64,000 bases of DNA from assembly GCA_017501665.1 (NCBI GenBank), contig JAFVWM010000032.1:62001-126000 (forward strand). Reading direction: 5' to 3'. Numbering within the stretch: the first letter of the stretch is position 1; each line of letters begins with the position of its first letter. Position numbers and translations under genes: made by a program. This DNA is from Alphaproteobacteria bacterium. Its GTDB lineage: Bacteria; Pseudomonadota; Alphaproteobacteria; RF32; CAG-239. Below, in pieces: positions 1-6,807 of this stretch. The notes under the pieces were generated by a model. It had not been told where the DNA came from. It made no database searches and saw only the letters and a program-made list of their open reading frames with translations.

Positions 1-2
1 GT

Positions 3-224
3 TTTTTTGGCGGTGGAACGAGTGCTTGGGCAAGTGTTGCAATCACATATTTAAAACCATTTCAGGATAACACTTATCAATTATTTTGTTTGGGAAACTG
101 GAGTGATGCAGGAAGTTCGTCTTGTAAGGTTACTGCAAAATCAACAACCGGAGCAACAATTACATATGCGAACAACCTTTCATCCGTTCAATTATCAACT
201 TGGCGTGCCACAGGCAGAAAATAA
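3..224 (+). CDS. Phage tail fibre-like protein, C-terminal end (partial)
   Basis: An open frame enters from the left edge and stops at 222-224, so only about 73 C-terminal residues are visible. The end, with aromatic and glycine-rich beta-strand sequence finishing in STWRATGRK, resembles the C-terminal domain of gp53-like tail fibre proteins, which commonly end in a similar W-x-A-x-G pattern. It lies 11 bp before a tail assembly chaperone-like gene, a usual pairing. The family call is by resemblance only; the N-terminal part is outside the window. Confidence 0.5.
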   Translation, partial: FFGGGTSAWASVAITYLKPFQDNTYQLFCLGNWSDAGSSSCKVTAKSTTGATITYANNLSSVQLSTWRATGRK

Positions 225-235
225 CAGGAGGAAAT

Positions 236-562
236 ATGTTAGGTCAAAAATTAACAGAAGAAACTTATACAGAGGGAGCTATTTGGTGTAACGAAAACAA
301 TGCCCGTATTAACCCTGAAACATGGCTTATTGAAAAAATCCCTGAGCCAACCTCCGAAGAATTAAAAGAAATTAATAGAGAATTGAGAAATCAACTCTTA
401 AGAGGTTCTGATGAATGGGGTGTTGCCGATAGACCGCAAACAGACATTGTAAAATTACATTTGGAATGGAGAGAGTATTTAAGAAATTATACAAATACTG
501 ATAACTGGTGGGAAAATCCCCCATTAACTTATAACGAATGGAAACAAGAAAATGACAGATAA
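236..562 (+). CDS. Phage tail assembly chaperone-like protein
   Basis: 108 residues. The start at 236 is chosen because AGGAGG lies 5 bases upstream; the frame is open further upstream but without a ribosome binding site. The middle, with LRNQLLRGSDE followed by a W-R-x-Y-L-R motif and a tryptophan-rich tail, matches the pattern of the phage tail assembly chaperone family (R-N-x-L-L...D-W...W-R-x-Y-R-x-x-L-R). Such proteins help fold or attach tail fibres, which fits the tail fibre end just before it. It overlaps the next gene by 11 bp. Confidence 0.6.
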   Translation: MLGQKLTEETYTEGAIWCNENNARINPETWLIEKIPEPTSEELKEINRELRNQLLRGSDEWGVADRPQTDIVKLHLEWREYLRNYTNTDNWWENPPLTYNEWKQENDR

Positions 563-1094
563 CACACTCTCAGAAGCATTAAAAGAAGCCTATGCCTCGG
601 CTCCGAGTGAAGTTGTTTTACTGCACACCTTGGAGTTAAGACATCCGGCTTTTGTTGATGATGATGGAAATCCGACTGCCATTCGTATTGTCAGGGATAA
701 CAAAAACTATACCTGCAAGCTTGAAGATACCGCTCCACTTAATCCGGGAGAAGAAGTTGAGTTTCAAGCATTGGCATTTGATTTGGAATTGCCGCCAGTT
801 GAGGCTATACCAGTACCGGAGATTACTTTGTCCATCGATAACGTTTCAACGGAAATCATCAAATACTTGGACAGAGCCGTAGAAACACAGGACATGATCG
901 AAATGACCTATCGGCCATACCTGACCAATGATTTAAGCACGCCACAAATGGATCCGCCGATTACATTGGTTATTACTGAGGTAACAGCGGATATTTCCAA
1001 AATATCGGCCACAGCTCGCATGATGGATATCGGCAATAAGTCTTTTCCTGCTGAAAACTACACCGTTAAAAAGTATCCGGGATTATCAAGATGA
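552..1094 (+). CDS. DUF1833 phage minor tail protein
   Basis: 180 residues. It begins with an SEALKEAYASAP segment and has a beta-rich body typical of DUF1833 proteins, which lie directly before an NlpC/P60 tail peptidase and a tail-tip protein in many siphophages and gene-transfer-agent-like clusters. By position it corresponds to the lambda gpL/gpM region at the tail tip. It overlaps the flanking genes at both ends, so translation is probably coupled. The biochemical role is inferred from position. Confidence 0.75.
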   Translation: MTDNTLSEALKEAYASAPSEVVLLHTLELRHPAFVDDDGNPTAIRIVRDNKNYTCKLEDTAPLNPGEEVEFQALAFDLELPPVEAIPVPEITLSIDNVSTEIIKYLDRAVETQDMIEMTYRPYLTNDLSTPQMDPPITLVITEVTADISKISATARMMDIGNKSFPAENYTVKKYPGLSR

Positions 1095-1495
1095 CACATT
1101 TTGCATTAAAGTATATCGGGCGACCATGGATCGCCGGAGCACAAGGTCCTGACAGTTTTGATTGTTGGGGCTTTGTCCGTTATGTGCTGTTGCACGAATT
1201 TGGCCATGATGTACCACCGGTCAACATTAATCCGAATAATTTAAGAGATGTCCTTCATGCCTTTAAGGTGGACTTGGCATTTCAAGCCTTTATTGAAGTG
1301 CCAACACCTCGCAACGGAGATGTTGTTTTGATGAGGCAATCTAAAAATCCCGTTCATGCCGGTTTATGGTTAGACATAGATGGTGGTGGCGTTTTGCACT
1401 GCGTTCGGGATAGCGGCGTTGTATTCCAAAATGTCCGCTCATTAAACACCTGCGGTTGGTACCTTGACAGTTATTACCGAGTGAAAGAAAGTTAA
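1091..1495 (+). CDS. NlpC/P60 family phage tail peptidase
   Basis: 134 residues. The catalytic cysteine is Cys25 in DSFDCWGFVR and the catalytic histidine is His89 in NPVHAGLW, the arrangement of NlpC/P60 cysteine peptidases. Phage versions (lambda gpK-like) act in tail tip assembly and may cut cell wall peptides during entry. It lies between DUF1833 and the tail-tip protein, as expected, and overlaps DUF1833 by 4 bp. Confidence 0.85.
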   Translation: MTHFALKYIGRPWIAGAQGPDSFDCWGFVRYVLLHEFGHDVPPVNINPNNLRDVLHAFKVDLAFQAFIEVPTPRNGDVVLMRQSKNPVHAGLWLDIDGGGVLHCVRDSGVVFQNVRSLNTCGWYLDSYYRVKES

Positions 1496-1499
1496 AACA

Positions 1500-3722
1500 A
1501 TGGTTTATTTTAATTATCTAACAAATCCGTTTAACCCAAATAAGGGACGGATAAGCAAAGTCTTACCTGGAAAGCAGACCGTTTGGCAAATCGTTAAAGA
1601 ACAAAAAATTGATTTAAGCCGGCCAACAGTCTGTTTGGTTAACGGTGTAGCAAAACTCAGAAAAGACTGGAACATAACCCTACATCAGAAAGCGGTGGTT
1701 AGTTTTGTAGCTCTGCCGCTGGGTGGCGGTGGTAAAAGCTCAAACCCATTACAGGTTGTCCTAACGGTGGCCTTAATTGTTGCTACTGTTTATACCGGTG
1801 GTGCTGTGGGAGCCGCTTATGGTGCCGTTTGGGGCGGTGTTGCTGCAGCGGCCGTTTCTGTTGGCGGAGGTATTTTAATTAACACCTTTGTGCCTACACC
1901 TAAGGCCTCCTTAAATGGAATGACAACCTCAAGTCTAACCCAAAGCCCAACCTATTCTTTACAGGCTCAAGGTAATCAGGCACGTCTTGGTAATCCCATT
2001 CCGGTTATTTATGGCAGGCACCTGATTTATCCGGATTTTGCCAGTCAGCCATATTATAAATACATTGATAACGAGCAATTTGTGTATCAGCTCCATTGTT
2101 TAGGTCAAGGTGAATACAATGTCGAACAGATTCGTATTGAGGATACGCCCATCAGTTCATTTGAAGAAATAACCTATCAAATCATTCCACCCGGAGGTAA
2201 AAATACGCTTTTTGAAGAAGATGTGGTGACTTCCAACGAAGTAGCCGGTCAGGAACTCTTAAAGGACACCATTTGTGGACCGTTTGTGTTAAACCCGACT
2301 GAAAGCGTTATCAATAAAATTGAAATTGATGTGGCATTTCAACGAGGCTGTTATTACGCAAATGACAATGGAACCATGGCCAATAAAACCATTCAATGGC
2401 GTATCGATGCCAGACGAATAGATGATGAAGATAAAGCGCTGGGTGACTGGGTAACCCTTGGAACAGAAAGTATCACAAGCAATAACCATAACGCTATGTA
2501 TCAAACCTATACCTATTCGGTAACAACCGGTAGATATGAGGTCCGAGCTACCCGGTTAGATGCCAAAGACACATCCTCACGAGCCGGACATGAAATCCGC
2601 TGGGGTTCAGCTAAAGGCTACATTGTATCGGATAAGGACTATGGGAATGTGACATTGCTTGCCATTACGATGCGAGCCACCGATAACCTATCACAGCGTT
2701 CGTCACGTATGGTCAACTGTATCGTCACAAGAAAACTGCCGACTTGGTCTCCGACTTTCGGGTGGTCATCGCCAGTAGCGACCCGTTCTGTGGCTTGGGT
2801 GTTGGCAGATATCTTAAGAGCCTCATATGGTGCCGGACTTGCCGATAAGTCCATAGATCTGCAGGCTCTTTATAATTTGGATCAGACTTGGAACAGTCGT
2901 GGCGATACATTCAACGGTGTGTTTGATAGCAAACTGACTGTTTATGAGGCTTTATCCCGAACAGCCCGAGTTGGACGAGCCATTCCATTTATCCAAGGTG
3001 GCATTGTTCGTTTCGTCCGGGACGAGCCGAAAAACATACCGGTGGCACTTTTCGGACCACGAAATATTGTAAAAAACAGCCTATCTATACAATATGTGAT
3101 GCCTTCCGAGGATACCGCCGACAGTGTTTGCGTTCAGTATTTTTCGGAAAAGACTTGGAAAACGTCCGAAGTCGTTGGCTCTTTTGAAGGTTCATCTTCA
3201 GATAAAACAGCAACCGTTGAATTGTTCGGCTGTACAAATAAAGAACAAGCCTTGCGTGAAGCAACTTATATGGCTTTGGCAAACCGGTATCGCAGACGTA
3301 TTGTCAATTTTACAACGGAACTGGAAGGACTGGTTCCGAGTTATGGAGATCTGATCGCTATTACTCACGATATGGCCAAATGGGGTCAAGGGGGTGAAGT
3401 GACGGAAAAGAAAGGTCTGACACTAAGCCTGTCCGAACCGGTCAAGTTTGAAGAAGGTCAAACGCATTATTTGGCATTGCGAAAGAAAAACGGATCTTTA
3501 TCAGGACCTTTTGTCGTCACTCCCGGAGCATTGACGACCGAAGTTGTCTTATCTGAAGAACCGGACATTGACATTTTAACAGGCACTGATGCGGAAAGAA
3601 CGCATTTTGCCTTTGGATCTGCCGATAAATGGAGTGTGCTTGCACGTGTAACGGGTATTCATCCACGCTCCACCAAGGTAGAAATAACAGCGGTTATTGA
3701 GGATAGCCGAGTACATCAATAG
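1500..3722 (+). CDS. TipJ/gpJ-like host-specificity tail tip protein
   Basis: 740 residues. The N-terminus (about 1-80) has a ubiquitin-like, charged beta pattern. Residues about 83-130 form a long hydrophobic Gly/Ala-rich segment like the membrane-interacting stretch of TipJ-family proteins. The rest is the phage-tail_3 type body with a conserved NPIPVIYGRH motif at about 162-171. Family members sit at the tip of the tail and contact the host receptor. At 740 residues it is shorter than lambda gpJ, and the C-terminal fibronectin-like extension seems to be missing or carried by another protein. Confidence 0.8.
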   Translation: MVYFNYLTNPFNPNKGRISKVLPGKQTVWQIVKEQKIDLSRPTVCLVNGVAKLRKDWNITLHQKAVVSFVALPLGGGGKSSNPLQVVLTVALIVATVYTGGAVGAAYGAVWGGVAAAAVSVGGGILINTFVPTPKASLNGMTTSSLTQSPTYSLQAQGNQARLGNPIPVIYGRHLIYPDFASQPYYKYIDNEQFVYQLHCLGQGEYNVEQIRIEDTPISSFEEITYQIIPPGGKNTLFEEDVVTSNEVAGQELLKDTICGPFVLNPTESVINKIEIDVAFQRGCYYANDNGTMANKTIQWRIDARRIDDEDKALGDWVTLGTESITSNNHNAMYQTYTYSVTTGRYEVRATRLDAKDTSSRAGHEIRWGSAKGYIVSDKDYGNVTLLAITMRATDNLSQRSSRMVNCIVTRKLPTWSPTFGWSSPVATRSVAWVLADILRASYGAGLADKSIDLQALYNLDQTWNSRGDTFNGVFDSKLTVYEALSRTARVGRAIPFIQGGIVRFVRDEPKNIPVALFGPRNIVKNSLSIQYVMPSEDTADSVCVQYFSEKTWKTSEVVGSFEGSSSDKTATVELFGCTNKEQALREATYMALANRYRRRIVNFTTELEGLVPSYGDLIAITHDMAKWGQGGEVTEKKGLTLSLSEPVKFEEGQTHYLALRKKNGSLSGPFVVTPGALTTEVVLSEEPDIDILTGTDAERTHFAFGSADKWSVLARVTGIHPRSTKVEITAVIEDSRVHQ

Positions 3723-3731
3723 GAGAAAAAC

Positions 3732-3986
3732 ATGGATTGGATACAATTCCTACAAATCATTTGTGTGCCAGCCTTTGGTTGGTTTTTTTATAAACTGGGA
3801 GAACAACGGAGGGAAATCAAAAGTGTTGAAAGAGAGTTAAACGAATTCAAAGTAGCGGTGGCCAAAGAGTATGCAACTCAGACGCATATCGCCCGACTGG
3901 AAACTAAAATAGACGATTTACGAGAAATGATATGGAGTTTACATCATGAACCAAACACGACAGCCAAGAGGCATTCGAAACAATAA
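3732..3986 (+). CDS. Small phage membrane protein with coiled coil
   Basis: 84 residues. One hydrophobic segment (about 5-20) is followed by a charged region with heptad-like spacing up to about residue 70. A clear AGGAG lies just before the start. Small membrane and coiled-coil proteins of this kind sit next to lysis genes in many phages, and XhlA-like proteins have a comparable layout in reverse. Its function is unknown. It overlaps the lysin-like gene by 41 bp. Confidence 0.55.
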   Translation: MDWIQFLQIICVPAFGWFFYKLGEQRREIKSVERELNEFKVAVAKEYATQTHIARLETKIDDLREMIWSLHHEPNTTAKRHSKQ

Positions 3987-4362
3987 CCCTGGAAACATCA
4001 GATGGGGAGAAAATTGGCTCGGATTAAAACTGGACGGAAAAGAACAAGATCCGTCCTTTTGTGTATTTATATCGGCCGTTTATGGTATCCGAGCGTTGGC
4101 AAGATTACTGCAAAACTATCAACGGATTCATGGCTTAGATACGCCAAGAAAGATAATCAGCCGATACGCTCCACCGAGCGAGAACCAAACTCAAGCCTAC
4201 ATTCAAAGTGTAGCCACTCAGCTTGGTATCACACCGGACGGCAAAGTTGATTTGACCGAAATCGGCACTTTGACTGTGTTTATCAAGGCGATCATCAGGC
4301 ATGAAAACGGCATACAGCCTTATTCAAACGAAACTATTCAGAAAGGAATTGCACTTCTATGA
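3946..4362 (+). CDS. Phage lysin-like / P5-type structural protein
   Basis: 138 residues. It starts with the signature RGIRNNNPGNIRWG, followed by a conserved F-x-V-F-x-x-x-x-x-G-I-R-A-L-A block (about 38-53) and RYAPPSENQT near 88. This domain is widespread in phages under the name structural protein P5 and is predicted to have a lysozyme-like fold. Its position directly before holin and spanin genes supports a role in peptidoglycan cutting, but no catalytic residue can be assigned with confidence. Confidence 0.7.
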   Translation: MNQTRQPRGIRNNNPGNIRWGENWLGLKLDGKEQDPSFCVFISAVYGIRALARLLQNYQRIHGLDTPRKIISRYAPPSENQTQAYIQSVATQLGITPDGKVDLTEIGTLTVFIKAIIRHENGIQPYSNETIQKGIALL

Positions 4363-4571
4363 AACGGAAATGGATACCAACGATTGGTTGGATTTTATGC
4401 TACGGGATATTTCACAACTGTGTGATTGTCCCGTTTTTTAGTGTCCCGGCGGTGGATTGGGAATATCTGCTACTGGGACTAGGTATTGTGCTTGGCGTAA
4501 GCGGAGTACGAGATATTGGGTTAAAGAAAGGAAAAAACAATGTGGACACTCATAACAACGGCTTGGAATAA
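4359..4571 (+). CDS. Holin-like small membrane protein
   Basis: 70 residues. There are two clear hydrophobic segments (about 7-27 and 35-50) and a lysine-rich tail. It lies directly after the lysin-like gene (4 bp overlap) and before the spanin pair, the expected place for a holin. It resembles the 3TM holins of gene transfer agents and rhizobial phages, but the call rests mainly on topology and context. Confidence 0.6.
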   Translation: MKRKWIPTIGWILCYGIFHNCVIVPFFSVPAVDWEYLLLGLGIVLGVSGVRDIGLKKGKNNVDTHNNGLE

Positions 4572-4761
4572 AGCTAAATATTGGATTATCGCCGGTGGTT
4601 TAGCAATTTTATACCTGCTGGGCTATCAAAAAGGAAAACACAAAGAACAAGTCAAAACAATGAAAGGAACCTTGGAAAATGTTAAAAAAGCTAAGACGAT
4701 ACGTGATAATGTTGTCGATATTGACCGCATCCGCCGGTTGCACGACAAATATAAACGGTGA
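4540..4761 (+). CDS. Inner-membrane spanin (Rz-like)
   Basis: 73 residues. One N-terminal membrane anchor (about 14-28) is followed by a basic, helical periplasmic region. This is the layout of an i-spanin, which joins the outer-membrane spanin to fuse the two membranes in the last step of phage lysis. The gene holds the start of a second reading frame that encodes a small lipoprotein, the classical Rz/Rz1 arrangement. It is shorter than lambda Rz. The call is mainly architectural. Confidence 0.6.
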   Translation: MWTLITTAWNKAKYWIIAGGLAILYLLGYQKGKHKEQVKTMKGTLENVKKAKTIRDNVVDIDRIRRLHDKYKR

Positions 4762-4876
4762 TTTTTGCCTGATTTACGAGCCTATTTATGCTGATTATGA
4801 GCATGATACCCCCGAAACTATCCGGCAAATTGACCAAAATAACCTCGTTTATGATGAAATTTGTATAAAAACGTAG
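4679..4876 (+). CDS. Outer-membrane spanin lipoprotein (Rz1-like), overlapping frame
   Basis: 65 residues, read in another frame that begins inside the i-spanin gene and runs 115 bp past its end. A signal-like N-terminus ends in TASAGC, a plausible lipobox with Cys21. The mature part has the pattern C-L-I-Y-x-P-I-Y...E-T-x-R-Q-I-D-x-x-N-x-x-Y-D-E-I-C, well known in small phage lysis proteins of alphaproteobacterial phages. The residue at -3 of the lipobox is Ser, which is less usual. Confidence 0.65.
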   Translation: MLKKLRRYVIMLSILTASAGCTTNINGDFCLIYEPIYADYEHDTPETIRQIDQNNLVYDEICIKT

Positions 4877-4894
4877 CAAAAAGTCGCTTTTTGT

Positions 4895-4923
4895 TTGACT
4901 TTTCTATTAAAAATCGCAAGAAT
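4895..4923 (+). promoter_or_regulatory. Possible promoter of the HU gene
   Basis: TTGACT (4895-4900), a 17-bp spacer and AAGAAT (4918-4923), which matches four of six bases of the sigma-70 -10 consensus. It lies 43 bp before the HU start and just after the last lysis gene. Weak evidence. Confidence 0.35.
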
Positions 4924-4966
4924 CTTAACGAGGTTAACAAGTTCAACATCAAAAAAGGAGTCAAAC

Positions 4967-5239
4967 ATGAACAAAACTGAATACGTTGCTGCCGTTGCTG
5001 AAGCTTCTGGTATGACAAAAGCTCAAGCTGCTATTGCAGTTGATGCATCAATTGCCGTAATCACAAAAGCCTTGAAAAAAGGTGAACCTGTTCAAATCAC
5101 TGGTTTTGGTACATTTGAAGTAGCAAAACGTGCTGCTCGTACAGGTCGCAACCCTGCAACAGGTAAAGAAATCAAAATCAAAGCCTCAAAAGCACCTAAA
5201 TTCAAAGCAGGTGCTGTTTTGAAGAAAGCCGTAAACTAA
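4967..5239 (+). CDS. hup: HU family DNA-binding protein
   Basis: 90 residues, the usual length for HU. Start at 4967, preceded by AAAAAGGAG; the frame is open further upstream but the extra residues are not HU-like. The family core GFGTFEVAKRAARTGRNP and the DNA-wrapping arm TGKEIKIKASKAPKFKAG are intact. HU bends and packs DNA and helps site-specific inversion by serine recombinases such as Hin. It lies next to a serine invertase here, which may or may not be meaningful. A strong terminator follows. Confidence 0.93.
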   Translation: MNKTEYVAAVAEASGMTKAQAAIAVDASIAVITKALKKGEPVQITGFGTFEVAKRAARTGRNPATGKEIKIKASKAPKFKAGAVLKKAVN

Positions 5240-5266
5240 TTATAAGTTTATAGTTTTCACTATCTC

Positions 5267-5304
5267 AGAGCCTCATTGGAGAAATCCTTTGGGGCTCTTT
5301 TTAT
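5267..5304 (+). terminator. Rho-independent terminator after HU
   Basis: AGAGCC (5267-5272) pairs with GGCTCT (5293-5298), with further inner pairs, and is followed by a T-rich run. It lies 27 bp after the HU stop codon. Confidence 0.85.
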
Positions 5305-5310
5305 TGCTAT

Positions 5311-5343
5311 AAATCCCTAGTTTTTATAATCTAGGGATTTTTT
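5311..5343 (+). terminator. Second hairpin with T-run, just before the invertase
   Basis: AAATCCCTAG (5311-5320) and CTAGGGATTT (5331-5340) form a perfect 10-bp stem with a 10-nt loop, followed by T residues. It ends about 20 bp before the invertase start, so the invertase is insulated from HU transcription or its leader carries this hairpin. Confidence 0.7.
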
Positions 5344-5362
5344 CATGAAAGGAATTAATAAT

Positions 5363-5959
5363 ATGATATATGGATATATAAGAGTTTCCACTGATAAGCA
5401 AACACTTGAGAATCAAGAATTTGAAATTAAAAATTTTTGTGAAAGAGAAAACATTCAAATAGATAAATGGGTAATGGAGACTATTAGCGGAACAAAGGAT
5501 TTTGAAAAAAGAAAACTAGGTAAAGTTCTAAAAAAACTAAAACAAAATGATATATTAATTTGTTCTGAAGTTTCCAGGCTTGGGCGTAACTTACTTCAAA
5601 TAATGACAATTCTTAACATCTGTATGAAAAAAGGTATTCAGGTCTGGACAATTAAAGATAATTATCGTTTAGGAACTGATATTCAAAGTAAGGTTTTAGC
5701 TTTTGCATTTGGTTTAGCTGCAGAAATTGAAAGAAATTTAATAAGTCAAAGGACAAAAGAGGCTCTAAATAGAATAAAAGCAAGCGGTCGTAAATTAGGT
5801 AGATCATATGGGTGCAAAAATAAAAAGCATATTTTGGATGGCAAAGAAAATAAAATACTAGAATTAAGAAGTAAAGGAATATCTCAGGTTCAAATTGCTA
5901 AAATGCTTAATGTTAGTTCTAAAACAATATATAATTTTATGAAAGCCAATGTTCGTTAA
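5363..5959 (+). CDS. Mpi-like serine DNA invertase
   Basis: 198 residues. The start at 5363 is chosen because GAAAGGA lies about 11 bases upstream; an in-frame ATG at 5345 would lie inside the terminator T-run. The resolvase catalytic domain is intact: Arg7 and Ser9 in GYIRVST, and Arg72 and Arg75 in SRLGR, followed by the long E-helix (AAEIERNLISQRT, about 112-125). A Hin-type helix-turn-helix fills the C-terminus (about 160-196). It resembles the Mpi family of invertases, which flip promoters of surface polysaccharide operons in Bacteroides. A 17-bp inverted repeat with a promoter between its arms begins 61 bp downstream, so the likely substrate is adjacent. Confidence 0.88.
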   Translation: MIYGYIRVSTDKQTLENQEFEIKNFCERENIQIDKWVMETISGTKDFEKRKLGKVLKKLKQNDILICSEVSRLGRNLLQIMTILNICMKKGIQVWTIKDNYRLGTDIQSKVLAFAFGLAAEIERNLISQRTKEALNRIKASGRKLGRSYGCKNKKHILDGKENKILELRSKGISQVQIAKMLNVSSKTIYNFMKANVR

Positions 5960-6017
5960 ATATTCCTATCATTACATAGTTTTAACTATATATTTCACTA
6001 TCATTTTACATATGAAA

Positions 6018-6037
6018 AACTAACGAACGATTGTTTT
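6018..6037 (+). repeat. Left inverted-repeat arm of the switch
   Basis: 17 bp (6021-6037) exactly complementary to 6139-6155, extendable to 20 bp with one mismatch. Its inner half, GATTGTTTT, also pairs with a nearby AAAACAATC at 6042-6050 across a GCGA loop. Confidence 0.85.
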
Positions 6038-6050
6038 GCGAAAAACAATC
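6029..6050 (+). terminator. Small hairpin inside the switch
   Basis: GATTGTTTT (6029-6037) and AAAACAATC (6042-6050) form a perfect 9-bp stem with loop GCGA, followed by AGTTTT. It could end the invertase transcript weakly, or be an extra half-site for the recombinase since it copies half of the right arm. Confidence 0.4.
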
Positions 6051-6109
6051 AGTTTTGGCTATGAGCCTTGAAAATTCTAGAAAAAAATGTGATTTTTGTT
6101 ATTTTTTAG

Positions 6110-6138
6110 TTGAAATAAATATTGGATTTGTGTATAGT
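6110..6138 (+). promoter_or_regulatory. Sigma-70 promoter within the invertible segment, in ON orientation
   Basis: TTGAAA (6110-6115), a 17-bp spacer and TATAGT (6133-6138). Both hexamers match five of six consensus bases and the spacing is optimal. The -10 box ends exactly where the right inverted-repeat arm starts, so transcription would begin inside that arm and run into the polysaccharide locus. In the inverted state it would point the other way. Confidence 0.8.
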
Positions 6139-6158
6139 AAAACAATCGTTCGTTAATT
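6139..6158 (+). repeat. Right inverted-repeat arm of the switch
   Basis: AAAACAATCGTTCGTTA (6139-6155), exact reverse complement of 6021-6037. It directly abuts the promoter -10 box. Confidence 0.85.
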
Positions 6159-6163
6159 GGGGT

Positions 6164-6191
6164 AATTTGAATAGTTTAAACTAGTCAAATT
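6164..6191. promoter_or_regulatory. 28-bp palindrome in the leader of the polysaccharide operon
   Basis: AATTTGA (6164-6170) and TCAAATT (6185-6191) flank a perfect 12-bp palindrome, TAGTTTAAACTA (6172-6183); only the pair 6171/6184 does not match. It lies outside the invertible segment, between the promoter and the first gene. It could be an operator for a dimeric DNA-binding protein, or in RNA a hairpin affecting elongation. The neighbouring HTH proteins are candidates to bind it. Confidence 0.55.
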
Positions 6192-6218
6192 TTCTCGTTA
6201 TAAGAGGTAGAATCTGAT

Positions 6219-6806
6219 ATGTATATTGGATATTTTGATGAAAGTAAAAAAAATATAACAATTGATGATCAAAAATCTATTGTTATGTCTTATATTAACA
6301 AACACCAAATGAATGTTGATATATTTTTTTCATCTGCAGATTTTAGTTCTATAATAGCTCAAATTAATTCAGAAAATCATACTATAATTGTAGCAAATAT
6401 TGCTTGTTTGGGAAATAAACTTGAAAAAATCAAAGATAATCTTGAAAATTTGATGTCCTCAAAATTGGATTTAATAAGCATCACTGAGGAAATGCATTTA
6501 AAATCAGATGACACACTCTCTGAGGCAATTGATGGCATAAATTTGGCTATTAAAATTCGTTCAAGTATGGTTTCAACTATAACAAAAAAAGCTTTAAATA
6601 AGAAAAGAGAACAAGGCTATAAACTTGGTCGTGATTTTGGTTATAAACATAAGCGTTATATTTGGGAAGGTAAAGAAGAAGAGATAATAAAAAAACTAAA
6701 ATCAGGTTTAAGCCGTCTAAAAACAGCCAAAGAAGTTGGTATATCTGTTGTTTCATTATACAACTTTTTAAAACTATATCCGGAACTTAAACGAGGGGCT
6801 AAGTAA
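6219..6806 (+). CDS. Catalytically dead serine recombinase homologue, probable regulator
   Basis: 195 residues. It aligns end to end with the upstream invertase. The N-terminus GYFDES replaces GYIRVS: Ser9 remains but the catalytic arginine is Asp7. ACLGN at 62-66 replaces SRLGR, so the other two active-site arginines are Cys63 and Asn66. The E-helix region is also degenerate. In contrast, the C-terminal DNA-binding part (KLGRDFGYKHKRYIW onwards to YNFLK) stays close to the invertase. It probably binds the same or related DNA without cutting it. It is the first gene after the invertible promoter; SD-like GAGG is upstream. The next gene starts 1 bp after its stop codon. Confidence 0.75.
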   Translation: MYIGYFDESKKNITIDDQKSIVMSYINKHQMNVDIFFSSADFSSIIAQINSENHTIIVANIACLGNKLEKIKDNLENLMSSKLDLISITEEMHLKSDDTLSEAIDGINLAIKIRSSMVSTITKKALNKKREQGYKLGRDFGYKHKRYIWEGKEEEIIKKLKSGLSRLKTAKEVGISVVSLYNFLKLYPELKRGAK

Positions 6807-6807
6807 A

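Larger units (their letters stand above)
6018..6158. other. Candidate invertible DNA segment (phase switch)
   Basis: Two arms face each other: TAACGAACGATTGTTTT at 6021-6037 and its exact reverse complement at 6139-6155. Allowing one mismatch the arms extend to 20 bp (6018-6037 and 6139-6158). They enclose 101 bp that carry one outward-pointing promoter. The arm core CGTTCGT resembles the core of the repeats flipped by Mpi in Bacteroides fragilis (from memory of that motif, not a search). The adjacent invertase gene is intact. Inversion would turn the promoter away from the polysaccharide genes and toward the 3' end of the invertase gene. Confidence 0.8.

Noticed and set aside
4895..4966. Upstream start for HU adding 24 residues
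   Set aside because: The added residues are not HU-like, and a strong ribosome binding site sits before 4967, which gives the standard 90-residue protein.
5345..5362. Upstream ATG of the invertase
   Set aside because: It lies within the T-run of a terminator-like hairpin and has no ribosome binding site; GAAAGGA fits the ATG at 5363.
6029..6050. Hairpin read as one full additional inversion site
   Set aside because: Only 9 bp of the 17-bp arm is present, so it is at best a half-site.
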